Below are positions 33,981 through 46,903 of a DNA stretch of 64,000 bases, in pieces; positions within the stretch are counted from its first letter, which is position 1, and each line of letters starts with the position of its first letter. The translations under genes were made by a program, and so were the position numbers. Origin of the DNA: Sambucus nigra (Eukaryota > Streptophyta > Magnoliopsida > Dipsacales > Adoxaceae); assembly GCA_949130495.1 (NCBI GenBank), contig OX422213.1, forward strand, positions 538,393,467 through 538,457,466. Direction: 5' to 3'. A model generated the notes under the pieces. It worked only from the letters and a program-made list of their open reading frames with translations. It searched no databases and was not told where the DNA came from.

Positions 33981-34814
33981 CTTTCCAAACTTCCCCAACC
34001 CGCTATAGTAAATGACTATCGTGAAACCAACATCGACCTCCAAAGTGCCGAAGTTGCTAAAGAGTCCTTATGCCCTATTCAAGAGAGAGTGAAGAACACG
34101 TAAAACCAATTTCGTCAGTTACCCATTTTAAATGTATTTTAAATTGTTTTTATGTTCCAAACAATAACTAGAAGTTGTATTAAAAAGCTATAGCATGTTG
34201 TGATTATGTTCCAAAAAAAGCAAGATATTATATCGAAACATGTAACAAGTTGTAGTTATGAAATATGTATTTCGCATTGAGAATTATTATATTTCGCACC
34301 AGAAAAATATAGTTTTTCGCGATGTGAACTACTATAATTCTCACTGTGAAATATACTAATTAGTGACAACATTGTGTGGAGTGCAGGTCGTAAATTCCTA
34401 CATACATTTAACTGTTATTTCAGTAGTCCTCGCTAAAGGAAATAACCAAACTTATTCTTTAAGAATTTAATTATTTTAGTAGTCATAGCTCTGTGGAAGC
34501 AAATAAAGTTTCATTGAAATAAAAGAAAATATTAAGATATTTTCAAACAAAGTTTTATTTCATCAAAATAAAATAACAACTTTGTATCAAAATTAGACTC
34601 TTAACAATATAAAATTTTATTTCAATTAATTTTTGAATTTTTATCAGTAATTGCTTAACCTAATGGCAATTGTTTTTTCTTAAAACTTCTTATCATAATA
34701 TATATAAATTTCACACCGAGATATAACTTAATATCAAAATGAGAAAAATAATAATTTCCAGCGCGAAATTTAAAAATATAGACAATTACTTAAAATCAAT
34801 CAACACAATTTTTA
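33981..34814. other. AT-rich region left of the MULE pseudogene
   Basis: No gene supported. Contains four or five TTTCGC...GAAAT-type short motifs (34262-34365) and one AGTCCTCGCTA half-site (34424). Confidence 0.4.
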
Positions 34815-35885
34815 TTAATTGTTTATTATGCCCTCAGTTATTTTCTCCTTACACGTCCTACTATTATGAGATGAATTTGTTTTACATCTACCACATTTAG
34901 TCAACCTTTTAGCGTCTCCTTTTGATGGAATCTTCTTCTTTCTTAGACGACCAGGCTATTTCTTTGTATTTGGTGGTATGATGAGCGAATCCTTTAACTT
35001 GAACTCTGGTTTGTTTACGTTAGGGATTGGAGCAATGTCATACCTATAAGAATTTCTGAAAGTTTCGGCATATAAATATCGCTCCGCGTATTTATAGTAG
35101 TTTTTAGCACTTTTTTGCATCGTTGTAACAACATGAGCACACATAAACCCCTGTATTTGCCACTTTCCATATGAGAAAGTCTTGTCGTCGATGTTGACCG
35201 CCACAAAATAAGTAAGGCAAACCACCTCGTATATTTCATTCGTGGACTTGGCTACACACCCAATACGACCTTATTTTATACTTAGTCGCAAACTCTTTTC
35301 AATTTTTGAACAACACATCGAGCCAAGTTTTTAATTTTGTGTATATTTTTGACATCATGTTCATCATCTTCATTCTTATATGGTCGACCATTCTGGCAAC
35401 TAGTAAATGATGAGAATATCTAATCCACAAATAGAAAGATTCATGAATGTTTGAATACATCTCTCCATACTGTTTACAATTGAACTGTACATGTGCTAGG
35501 TGCTTTGGATTATAGTCATTCATAATTGTTTTTATCTTCTCACCACCATATTTCCTTATATCATCCATACTTTTCTCAAATACCTCCATCATATCTACAT
35601 AAGCTGTATATTTGCACCTGCTTACAATTGTTTCACATAGGATTTTAGAGTATTCATGACCACCACTATAAAAATTCAATAAATTCCCCTTTTGATACTG
35701 GATGTAGTAGGACTGGTGACTTATAGGAAAAACATTAATCAAATATTCTTTCAATCCATAATTACTATAAAAAATGAAAGTCAACTATTGATCACAACCA
35801 ATAACAAGGCGAAGCTGGTTTAAGAACCAGGTCTAGTATTCCGCATCCTCAGTAATTACTACGGCAAATGGCATGACAAACATAC

Positions 35886-36970
35886 CTAGAAATAGTCCAA
35901 ATTAAAGAAAATATAATTCATTTCGTAGTGAGAAATATTCTATTCGTAATGAGAAAAGATATATTTCTGACTGAGATTTCACAGTGAGAAATGATTCAAT
36001 TTGCATTGTGAAATTATTCATTCATTTGTTTTCCCTTCAATTACACGCATTCTATTCGCATGTTAAAGGTTGCATAAAACACCTAAACACTTACAGTAAT
36101 TAAAAGTGTAATCTACATACATTTGTAATGTTTAACTATAAAAAATTGGATGCCTTTATGATGATCTAAACAACACGAAGACATTCACGATAACTGTCAA
36201 GTAAATCAATGGCGATATTATTAAATTTCTTCCTCGGCTCAATTATACGACTCATAAACAGTTAGGTTTACTACTAGTACGAAGATATCAAATGCACATT
36301 CGATCCTGACATCATTGATATTAGAAATGCTAAAGGGATCGCAAAAAGAATTGAGAAAATCTTCGTGGTTAAACTTAAAAATTGTGGTGTGTTTAACATG
36401 GAATTGATGTGTCATTTCTTTTTTAAATATGTATATAGGAACCACAAATAGTTCCTATCTGTTGTAACAACAAAATTCACATACTTCCACTCTAAATATA
36501 TAATGGATCAGGAAATCCTACTAGGATATACTATAGCTTCGTCGATGGAAAATAATGAAAATTCCTCTAGCGAGGAATTCGACATCAAATGATTCATTTG
36601 TTAGAATATTTATTTTTTGAACTCAAATAATTTAGATATTGCAACATAGTGCTAATTCTCATCATCACATTTATATTCATATTTCCCTATTTTATTATCT
36701 CAGTGCTTTATTTTGTAGTTACACTTTCTTTTTGAAGTTAGAATCTAAAATTTCGTGTTTTAACTTTGTAATGCAATTCAAAAACAAGATTCTAAATCAT
36801 TAATATTTCACATTCCAATTTCGCATTAAGTATCATTTATCTTTGCGAATTTCGCACTGAGAAATACACTGTGAAATTGCAATGTGAAATAAAACTGTGA
36901 AGTCACAATGCGAAATGTCATCAGAAAGAACTATAAAATATGAATTCCAAAATGCTACAACATATCATAC
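35886..36970 (-). other. Predicted intron of the MULE transposase
   Basis: Minus-strand donor AATCAAG^GTATGATATG (exon ends at 36971) and acceptor TTTCTAG^GTATG (exon restarts at 35885). Joining them keeps frame and gives NGNQGMFVMPFAVV, which fits the family (GNQG...FAVVD), so this 1085-bp gap is best read as an intron. It is AT-rich and holds many TTTCGCA/TGTGAAAT short motifs. Confidence 0.75.
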
Positions 36971-37825
36971 CTTGATTTCCGTTCTTTGATGTAGCTGCGA
37001 GTAAATTTTCTTTGTATCTACTTTCTAAAAATGTACGATCTAGAAATATCATTGGGCAAAAAAATTTAAAACCACTGATGCTTGTGCCAAAAGAAATAAA
37101 AAAACTTTTGAATCTCTTTGTTGACGAATTTCAAATTAAGTCAACAATAATTTCAGGATTTGTTGTCCTAACAACATCAACGTATCACCTAAGTTGATCA
37201 AATGAAAGGCTGCATCACCATATAATTGTGCCATTACCTTTTCAACTCCCAACTAAGAAAAATTATAAGGAATTTGTATTCCATATTTTGGAGTTAAGCT
37301 CCTGAATTACATCGCAAGGTTTAGTAATGTATTTCATCCACAATCAACTCTGAAACTAGCATCAATGTTACCTTATGATTATGTCTAGTGTGCACAACAT
37401 AAACACACGTATGATCGCCATTGAAAGTTGTTGTAATTAAAAAACCATTACATTGTTCAATAGAAGTATGAATTTTCCATTTACAATCAGTTTTAGCTTT
37501 CTTTGAACACTATGCAGTCACTCTAGATTATTCATTCTTTAACCAATAAAAATCAAAATCAACTTTAACAGTGTACTTGTACAAATCCATTCCGAATTGG
37601 CTTACACCACCTTCAAATATATGACCAACTCCTGCAATTAAATTAGCCCATCCAACTGACATTAATGTCTTATTATGTAATGCATTACTACTGGATTGCA
37701 TATCTCTATCAATTTCAACAAAGTATAATTCATCATTAGATGAATTGTTACCTTCACCAGATTCCAACTTAGAGTCGTGCCTTTCAAGACTCAATGTTAT
37801 ATCAACCTTATCCAAACCATTAGGT

Positions 37826-38038
<213 letters not shown>

Positions 38039-38559
38039 AAGCATATTTTCCACATCAATATCATCATCTAGCATACAACATGGATGACTTGAGACCTCAT
38101 AACTCATATAAAATGATACTGATATTAACTTCTCCCATTTCACATGTATTTTTTTTAGGAAAATCCTCATATGAACACGCTGTAAATATCAATATGGCAT
38201 CACTCAATTTATCATGCTTGACAAAGCATGTAACATAATTATTTTTCATAGTTAACTTGTTAAGCAAGAATGAATTCTCAATATTTAAATAATAAGAACC
38301 TTAAAAGACTCGTGATATTTGAAAAGGAAGTAGAGTTATGTAAATAAGAAGATTTTGATAATCTAAAGAGATCCAAAAATCATAGAAGAAATCTTTTACA
38401 TTCCATAATTGAGTTGATTGTTGAATCCAAAATGATTTTAGACACATGTATTGTCATTGAAATTACATGCATTTTGCAACTTGTTATATATCGGTTACCA
38501 TACAAAGACTATTTTTGGCAACTTACGTACTACAAATGCATCACTACACCAAAATGCTT

Positions 38560-38995
38560 ATTTTGTGACTGCTAATTGGGGTGACAAACTTTATCACTGC
38601 CATTAGGAGTCATAACATTATTTGTAACTGCCATTAGGAGTCATAAAATATTTGGATAGTGAAAAATTTGAGTCAATTGGATTGTTACCGATAATGACAG
38701 TCATAAATCTTACCATATAATTAATTTGTGACTGCTATAAGGAGTCACAAGTTTATAACTGCCACAAGGAGTCACAAATTTATCACTAAGCTTAAGTTAT
38801 GACTCTTATGAGCAGTCACAAAATTGTAACTGCTATGAGCAGTCAAAATTTTTAGATTTGTAACCGCTTGTAGCCGTCATAAATTTTAGCTTAAGACTTA
38901 CGTTGTGACTGCTATGAGTGACCACAAATTTGTGAGTGCTCGTAGCCGTCATAAATTTTGCTGTAAGTGTTAATTTGTGAGTGCTATTAGGGTCA
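38560..38995. repeat. Left subterminal repeats of the CACTA element
   Basis: Roughly a dozen copies in both orientations of units like TTTGTAACTGCCATTAGGAG and TCATAAATTT. Subterminal repeats of this kind bind the TNPA-type protein in known CACTA elements. Confidence 0.85.
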
Positions 38996-40674
38996 CCAAA
39001 ATTTTGCCTAGATTTAATTTCCCTCTTATCTCTCCTATTTGCTCTTCAATCTCCCGCACCCTTCTCCATCCCTTCCCTCTTCTATCTCCTAGGTTAACAA
39101 AGCTCCGTGAGCAATTTTTTTAAGCTTCAATCTCGGGTTTTATTCTTCAAGGTGTTTTAATCAGGTAACGATTATGGTATAAATTTGTTCACGTATCTAT
39201 TCTAAATCATTTTGTTCACATATCTGTTCTAAATCGATTTGTTCACAAATCTTTTCTTAATCAATTTTGCTCAGGTTTTGCTATCTCAATCGATGTGTTC
39301 ACATATATGCTCTAAATCGATTTTTCCCTTCAATCGGGTTTTGCTCAGGTAAGTTGCAATCGAGTTTTGATCAAACATTTATATGCTGTTTCAATGTACT
39401 TTGGAACAGTTGGTTTATACCATAATTTTTATATTTGTTAAATATACGTTGGTTTTGCTAAAAAAATTATACCATAATTTTTAGATTTGTTAAATATACT
39501 TTGGTTTTGCTCAAACATTTATACCATAATTTTTGACACAGATGGAGGTTTGGGTTTTGCAATCTTCCTGGGTTTGGGTTATTATGTTAAATTTTATACT
39601 GGTATAAATGTTTCATTCATCTGTATTACATTTATTTATTAGTTATGGGGTAGATGAATATGGGAATCGATTAGTTTTTGATTTAAAGTTGTGGTTGGTT
39701 TGAATCAAACAATTTGAACAATGGGTCCTTTCATTTCAAGATATAATTAGATATATAACCTTTAGATTTTATTTTGTGTCTTAACGTATAGCTTTGCATT
39801 GTTGATTTGTTTTTTTGAGATATTAGATGAAGTGATTGTTTTGAATCTTACTTTATTGTATTTATTTTCTACGAACAATCACATTAGGTTTTACGACAAT
39901 TGTAAATTGTTTATTTTCTCTTATAGGTTGATTTTACATAGTTGAGCACATATCACCCATGAAAATGAGTTGTTTAAATTTTGTTTTTGAATTCACCTCT
40001 GTAGATGCTCTTGATTGTATTTGTATTTTGTAATTAGAAAAGAGGAAAATGTGGAAATCATTGTAGTATTGGTAAATCATTTTATTATACGAACATTCAT
40101 CGTATTCTTACTATGCAAATATTATATAAAAGAAGGATAGTACATAAATTAGTATTAGAAAATTTCAAATTGAACAATATATTTAACTTTATTTCGTTAG
40201 TTATAGTTCAAGCATGTAGATTATGGTAGTTTGTGCAAAAACTCATTTGTTTTTCATATTTGGTTTCCATCCTTGATACACATGTTTTTCATTTATGGGT
40301 ATTTGACAGGGAGCTACTGCTTGCGTGCCTATTTTTCATTCATTTTGAAACATTTTATCTAACCCGAACATTCAAGTTACAACACTGAATTGGTACGAAT
40401 AAGAGGTAATTCGAATTCTTAATTATTGATATATATCATTATTTTTTTTACATGTGATTTGTATTGGTGATATGAAGTTTAAGGCGAGCCAATTGAATAC
40501 ATGGATTGACTTGTAGTGGTGATAGGGTATTGAGGGTGAGCCAATTGAAAACCCGGATTGCAAATTGGTTGTTGTAATATGTTTGTATATTAATGTAAGA
40601 TAATATATGCTTACTAGTTTGTGTGAATTTTAGTTAGATTATTGATATGTTTGATTACAATTGATCATCTAATT

Positions 40675-41065
40675 CAATGGGGTGGGCGTTGGTGGGAACT
40701 CACCCCTCATTCGGCCCTAATGGGGGGTATTTTGGGGTAAATAAACAAGGCAAGTCGTCTTTGAAATAAATAAAAAGTCGGGTTCGGGGTGGGTTTTTTG
40801 GTGTAAAAAATCCAAACCCGTCCTGCTTAAGGGTATTATTACAAATATTCTAGTTAAATCTATGCACCTTAGTTAGTTTGGCATAATAATAAATCAATGC
40901 ATACTCTTAATTAGAGGACTTCAATTTTTTATTAGTTTAACATTAAAAAAACTTAAAATCCGTTCGAATACTTGAATAAAATAAGTTATAAAATATCATA
41001 AAAATGTTTGGGGTGGGTTCGGGGCCCTCACGGGTTTTTTAAACGGGGTCGGGGCAGGGACATGA
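40675..41065. repeat. G-rich repeat inside the CACTA element
   Basis: Two blocks of GGGTTCGGGG/GGGGTGGG-type sequence (40676-40825 and 41010-41058) around an AT-rich centre; the second block reads GGTTCGGGGCCCTCACGGG. Similar G-rich phrases are common in small plant DNA repeats. No termini identified. Confidence 0.35.
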
Positions 41066-41124
41066 CTTAATATCTATCTTCTTGAGATCAATATCAAGTC
41101 TTAGTGTCATCTAAAATACTAACT

Positions 41125-41569
41125 TTGATACAACACCAAATCATTTGCTTGACACCAAAGGTGAAAGGAAGTAGAGCGTGTTTTCGAATTTCAACATCCT
41201 TATAAATACCAGCTTCAAAACCTCCAGTGGTGGACAACACAGTAGGCCTGTGAGGTACCAGTAATCATGTTCTTGTTAAAGTCACGATGTCCAGGGTCAT
41301 CAATGACTGTGTAGTAGTAATTGGTGGTCTCGAATTTCCATAATGCAATATTAATGGTAATACCACGTTCATGCTTAGCCTTGAGCTTGTCAAGCACAGG
41401 CGTACTTCAATGACCTCTTATTCATCTCAGCAGCGTCGTTCTCGAACCTCTCGATGACACGCTTGTCAATACCTCTAAGCTTATAGATCAAGTAACCAGT
41501 GGTTCTTGATTTTCTAGAGTCTAGATGGCTAATGACCACGATGTTGATATGAAACTTTTCTTTATCGAT
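41125..41569 (-). pseudogene. Captured EF1A (translation elongation factor 1-alpha) fragment
   Basis: The minus-strand translation begins at the position of the normal start codon (ATG reads ATC, then [17 protein letters not shown]) and follows plant EF1A for about 150 codons. Landmarks are [65 protein letters not shown], then after a small deletion that removes the LIIDS codons and shifts frame, TTGGFEAG and [10 protein letters not shown]. The P-loop (GHVDSGKST) reads SHLDSRKSR, and NKMD is lost, so GTP binding is gone. Only the N-terminal G-domain part is present. It lies inside the CACTA element and opposite in strand to no host neighbour, so capture by the transposon is the simplest reading. 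Confidence 0.92.
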
Positions 41570-43035
41570 TCTAGGTCTTGAAATAGAGACCTGAGATAAG
41601 AAAAACTAATGAGTATAGGAATCTCAATAATACTTAATAATTTCAGTTATCATCTATGCCAAACTATTTTATAGCATTACCTAATTTGAACTGTTCAAAA
41701 AGAGGTTGTCGTGAGTAATGTGGGATCTCAGCCATTGGACTTTTACTAGTAGCTGACATGCAACAGATACTCGAAGAATTCAAAATGTAGGATCAACCTC
41801 AATTATCGTGCAAAACACAAACTATTTCAACCCAAATGAAATAAGGGACTTGAGATTATATTATATTTTTTAACTTGTCAGGCTTAATTAGCATACATTA
41901 ATTCTACTGTATTTTGATGCTTTCTTACCTTGTAGACCATATCAAAACAACCCTCTTCTATTTTGTTATCATCAAAGAAGTTATTTGTAGCAACTTCAAT
42001 TGTGCCCAAATCATATTGCAAGGACTGTACTATTGTAATATCATTCCCAACTACACAAATAAATAGTTACTGTTGAATCTATTAATTCGCACTACTACAG
42101 AAAGAAACAAGGTATGAAAGTAATTTGAATTAGATAAGTTGTTTTTTATCAAAAAGTACCATTGTCTCGTTAAGTGCCCTTAAAAGTTAAGACTGCGCAA
42201 TTCAAGTAATTCAATTTTCATACCTTCAAACTATAACCTCTGAAAATTCGAAACAGATTGTTTTTGTTGTGTGGTTGGTGCGACTTCCATTTATACAATG
42301 CCATGTGGTTTAACCATGGGAATTTCACCGAACAAAGTGGAATGAAAAGATAGAATTTGTATATTAGAGTACTTGATATCCAAGAAAGTTAAACAATTTT
42401 CTGTTAACAAAATACAACTATTTGGATTACTTGTATATATCGGTGTAAGACGAGAGCTGAGAGAAATGAGTCTGTCATCATTTTCCCAACCTGTCATTTT
42501 TTCACTTATTCACATGTTACTGTCATTACATCATTTACACACCCTGATCTGTTATATAGGATATTGCTTTAGCTGAATTGGATCCCACTCATCTGATAAG
42601 GCGGACTTGCACTTAACTTTTCCATCTTCTATTATGAAATCCTAACTCACCTGATCGTGCTTGCAGCCTTAGAAAGCAAGTATATTTATCTTGAGAAACC
42701 TTGCAAAGTAGGTATACTTAACATTTCCATCTTCTTAGTTGGATGTTTCTCCTGATATCTTTTTTAAGCTAAATTAGCTTTATGATTTAGTTCAAAATTC
42801 ATAGTTCATTGAATACAATCTATTTCAAACAACACTTAAAGTTACATTTCATTTGCAGCAGTTTGAGAAGATCGAACACAGAGAACAACATTGCAATAGT
42901 AAACCATTAAAATGGCATATAAACATACAAACAAGTGCACATATGTCAACTTAATTGAACTTCCTCTCCCTTATTTGTCAACGTTTAAGAGAAATCTTAG
43001 AATTCCAAGTGAAGATGATGAATTAAATAGTTTTG

Positions 43036-43800
43036 CTAATCTTGATAATGCAAAACAGATGATGGCTTGTTGCAAAATAAAATCTGTTGGTTTTCTTGGC
43101 CTTGAACGCGAGGCAAAATTGAAAATCCCGAGAGCCTATCCGTTGAAATGTCAACTCCAATAACCGGTGATGGATTGTAACTGAATATCAACATTTGAAT
43201 TAAAGGTGGAAAATTGAACTAAAGGAGTTCCCTCTTAAAAAATAGTTGGTTGTGGCTTTGAATTTAGGATGTGGGGTTAAAGTTTGAGGAGATGAAGCAG
43301 AAAAGAGGCTGTCAATAGGACTCAAAGGGTGTGGAAGAATTAGGTCTTCTTGGAAAGATGGAAGAGAGAGACAGAGATCCTGAGTTTAGATTTTGAAATC
43401 ATTGGAAGATATTTGTGTAGAAAAGAAGATGAGACTGTTGGTGGGGTTATCATACATACGATGCTGGTTCTGAATTTCATACGGTGGAAATGAAATTTTG
43501 GAATCTTTGTGTTATGGTTGATAAGCAATGGTTGTAGCACTGAGATTATTTTTAGGTGGTAAGTTATCAAGAGCATCAATGGAGGCTTTGGCGGCTTTCA
43601 TGAGCCAGTCGATGGACTTGCTAGGTCGGTCACAGTCGAGCCAATCTTGGACGTCGTAGAATTGAATGGCGGTGTCGGCTGATAGTCGAACTTATTGGTC
43701 CCTTGGCCCCTTTGCAGTGGAGACCTTGCTGTGCCGATATTTTGTTGCGGTGGATCGCACAATGCGGCCTCTTTCCACTTCTATCGTGTCTGTTTTTCTT
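43036..43800 (-). pseudogene. Captured CIN-type TCP transcription factor fragment
   Basis: On the minus strand a single frame reads EVERGRIVRST then HSKVSTAKGPRDQ, one stop, [40 protein letters not shown] and LDNLPP. This is the TCP domain (non-canonical bHLH DNA-binding fold) of the class II CIN group, usual form [20 protein letters not shown]. Further down come TQDLCLSLPSFQEDLILPHP (like the QDLRLSLQSFQDP segment of TCP4-like proteins) and GFSILPRVQGQENQQ plus NKPSS, the C-terminal tail, ending about 43036. One nonsense codon in the basic region and later frameshifts show decay. It covers the DNA-binding domain to the C-terminus but lacks the N-terminal part. Confidence 0.9.
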
Positions 43801-43829
43801 ATTTTTAGCCCAATTTTTAAAGAGGATGG

Positions 43830-44075
43830 CTCGAAATTAACCTCTTATATTATTTTTTTATCTAAATCTTGTGTATCTTATGTTTTGTGGCCTAGATGCC
43901 AAATTTGCACGAGGAGAAATCACATACTTCGGTTGGTCATAAGTTGGCTCTGGTAGTACATCACCATCATAATTTTCGTCTTCTTATTCTTCTGATTGAT
44001 CGCGTTCTTGTTCTTCTTCATTTGATAGTTGATTTTGATCTTTTGAAGAATCTAAATTTGATTACTTTCTTCTAA
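43830..44075 (-). other. Unrecognised open stretch beside the TCP fragment
   Basis: Minus-strand frame with acidic text (EEEQERDQSEE, stop, EDENYDGDVLPEPTYDQPKY) followed by basic SRPQNIRYTRFR. It has the look of real coding sequence and directly precedes the TCP fragment, but I do not recognise it. It may be another captured piece. Confidence 0.3.
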
Positions 44076-45078
44076 CCCGCTTCAAGCTTTTGACTTGCTT
44101 ATATTATTTCTCCTTGTATCTTGCCAGTTGAATTGAAGAAGCAAAGCTCATGATCTATTCAACTACTTAAATAACTTTAACTACCTTGTTGCATTAGAAA
44201 AGAGGGAGAGTTATGATCGAAGCTCATTTTCCTTAGCAGATGTTCCTGCGCCTAAACAAACACTTAATATGGATGTCTTCTCCGAAGAAATTTCAAAATT
44301 CTAGCATCTATGTTTATTTCCACTAGCATATATAATCAGATGCACACAAAATAAAATACATTTATCCAATACAATTAGTTTGAATATGTATTCACCATAC
44401 AAGTTATCCTTGTGTGTCTGGTATGTTAAGCAGAAAAACCTTAATAAGATGTGTAAGCAAAAAAAGCAATTACACCTTAACACTCGCTACAAGCTCCCAT
44501 ATTTTGATGGGGCACAGATACACGAACACAAAAGTTAGTGCCCTGATGGACGTTGAGTGCAGCTGTGTGGCAAACAAAACATGTACACACACACTACACT
44601 ACAAGTTTTAAAGAAGACAAATAAAGGAATGTAGAAACACGCACATCCTTATTAATCACCTCTCTACACAAGCAGAGGAGGAATCCAAAAATTACAAAAA
44701 ATCAAGATTACATTCATTACCATATGTTTATTGTATACTGTATAGAACTTTCATGAATGTACTAATATTTGTGACTTCTTAGTAGTCTAATCTCTTGATT
44801 TACATCCCGCATTCCTCTAACATTTGAAATTGGATTCATGGACCAACATAACAAGATTCCCTTATCATTAACCAATTATTATTATTAAAGTTCACTTTTC
44901 ATTTAGGTTGTCATGTTATATATGAAGTCAAAAGTATAATTTGAATAGTTTAGAGGTTGATTCGCTTCAAACATTAGACAGATTGGACATGGTCTGATCA
45001 ATGGTCATAAACAACGTTTAACATATGGGACATAAGTATGTAAAATAGGATAGTGATTGTGCTCAAAGCTAAACTTCT

Positions 45079-45243
45079 GTAGATGATGGTGAAAGTCTTA
45101 CTAGTGAATATGCGATAAGGAAAGATAAAGGCGAATATGTTGGTATAGAACATGATATGGAAATCGAGGAATATGATCAGCAATCTGGTGTTGGTCTGGC
45201 TGATATCTGGAAGGAGATAACAGTTGTATTAGAATATTAGAAG
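45079..45243 (+). pseudogene. Possible captured SNF2 (CLASSY/DRD1-like) exon piece
   Basis: Plus-strand frame of about 53 codons, acidic, reading VDDGESLTSEYAIRKDKGEY and VGIEHDMEIEEYDQQSGVGL, then ADIWKEITVVLEY, a stop and one codon. It is followed by AAG^GTACGT, a good splice donor at 45243/45244. The DIWKEM-type phrase followed by an exon end recalls plant CLASSY/DRD1 chromatin remodelers of RNA-directed DNA methylation, but this is from memory of a short motif. If right, a retained donor means capture from genomic DNA, not from mRNA. Confidence 0.3.
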
Positions 45244-45744
45244 GTACGTTTGTTTGACTTCAACAATGCTTATACCATCTGGAATATTTTTTGTCATGTG
45301 TTGTATAAAATTTAGTTTCTTTCAATGTTAAGCATCAAAATTGATTTCTAGGTTTTTTGAGATTTTTCCATAGAATAATTTAAGATATGCTACCATCTTC
45401 TACTTGCAAAGCTGATTATTCAGGAAATCATTCTTATTTATGCAAGCATAATATTTTTATTGAAGGATGCAAATAATCCTTTGAAATAATGCCAACCTAC
45501 ATACACTCAACTTCTGACTTGGCACTCAAGAAGTGTTTGTTTGATGTTAAATTAAGTGTAAAAAAGCTTTATGTGTACCGAATATTTGGAATACCATAAA
45601 TATAAATGAGATGTTATTAATTTTTTTAGACTTGTTACATGTTCATGATATTTATTCTACTCCCATCATTTCATCATTTTTTGAAAATATAAAGATATTT
45701 ATAATGGGTTTTACCACATTTAATAAATTCAACTTTTGTAAATG

Positions 45745-46070
45745 CTAATAGAAATCATAAATTTGTCATTACTGTCAATTTTGTAACCACTGATAGCAGT
45801 TACAAATATAAGATTCATAACTGCTGACAACAGTTATAAATATTAGTTTCGTAACTGCTATCGACGGTTATAAATATTATATTTGTAACTGCTGACAGCA
45901 GTTACAACCAACAGTTACAAATTGGGGTCACCAGTCATAACCCCCATAGGGGTTATAAAAATTTGTAACTGCTATTAGGAGTTACAATATTTCTTTTGTC
46001 ACCCCCTAAATTATAACGGTAAGTAGCAGTTATAAATGTCATTTGTGACTGCTAACAACACTCACAAATC
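45745..46070. repeat. Right subterminal repeats of the CACTA element
   Basis: Repeated GTAACTGCTGACAGCAGTTA-like palindromic units and TATAAATAT spacers; same unit family as at the left end. Confidence 0.85.
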
Positions 46071-46091
46071 ACCCATTTTGGTGTAGTGCAT

Positions 46092-46903
46092 GTAAGGTCT
46101 TAGACTAAATATATTTTGAGACGGAGCTAATAATTCTACACATTACATGCCAAGGATGGATCACTTAATCGTACTTTTCTATATCTAACACCACATAAAA
46201 AGCCATGCATGTTTTACTAATGTAGTCTAAAAGTGAATAATAAAAATTGAAAATTAGAAAAATAAAGGTTATTTTATCTAAATTTTATTTTAACCCCTAA
46301 AAAATATTGTCAAAATTTTATTTCACACTATATTTTTTAAACCCTAAGCCTAACTCCACAACTACTATTCATTGCAATCGCCACCATCTCTCTCTAAACC
46401 TCCATCTCTCTTTCAAGACATTAAACTATAGCTCAAAAATTAAGAAATAATCAAACCATCACAAAAATACCCAGCAACCACCAAAACACATCAAACCCTT
46501 AATTAAATGACAAAAAACCCACATCAAATACACGGATCACATATGTATGAGAGAGAGTGAGTTAAAATGAACATTAGAGATTTAAATACCATTTGAGTAA
46601 AGAGTGCATACTTTGTGGTGTTTTTGAGTAAATCTTAGAACTTAAATGGTTATGGGTAGAATGTGTATTTAAGACTTTTTTGGGTGCCTTTAATAACACC
46701 CAATACCATATTCACAATATTTATAGCTGTCTAATTTAAATCTTGCTAATGAAAACCCAATGGGGAAAAATCAAAGTAAAAAAGGGTATAACATTCTCTT
46801 AAATCTTTACATTGGTGTAGGGCATGCATAATTCTACCTGATTAAAACCTTAACTTAGATAACTTAGTTGAATAAAGCTTGAAAACACACATACAACATA
46901 TAT
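46092..46903. other. AT-rich gap between CACTA and chromovirus
   Basis: No gene seen. It is the original flank on both sides: CAT duplication of the CACTA on the left, TATAT duplication of the chromovirus on the right. Confidence 0.5.

Larger units (their letters stand above)
38542..46088. mobile_element. Non-autonomous gene-capturing CACTA transposon
   Basis: Left end CACTACACCAAAATG (38542-38556) is the exact reverse complement of the right end (46074-46088). Both ends are flanked by CAT (38539-38541 and 46089-46091), the 3-bp target duplication of CACTA elements. Length 7547 bp. Both subterminal zones carry many short direct and inverted copies of GTGACTGCTATTAGGAGTCA-like units. I see no TNP2 or other transposase motif, so it depends on another element for movement. 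Inside are decayed pieces of host genes: EF1A (41125-41569, minus), a TCP factor (43036-43800, minus) and possibly a CLASSY/DRD1-like gene (45079-45243, plus). The left part (38995-39360) has a pyrimidine-rich, leader-like sequence that could be the element's own promoter and 5' UTR. Confidence 0.92.

Noticed and set aside
36239..36445. 68-codon minus-strand frame inside the MULE region
   Set aside because: It falls within the predicted intron and does not match the transposase pattern.
42912..43163. Plus-strand 83-codon open frame in the CACTA element
   Set aside because: It lies antisense to the C-terminal part of the captured TCP fragment and has no recognisable motif.
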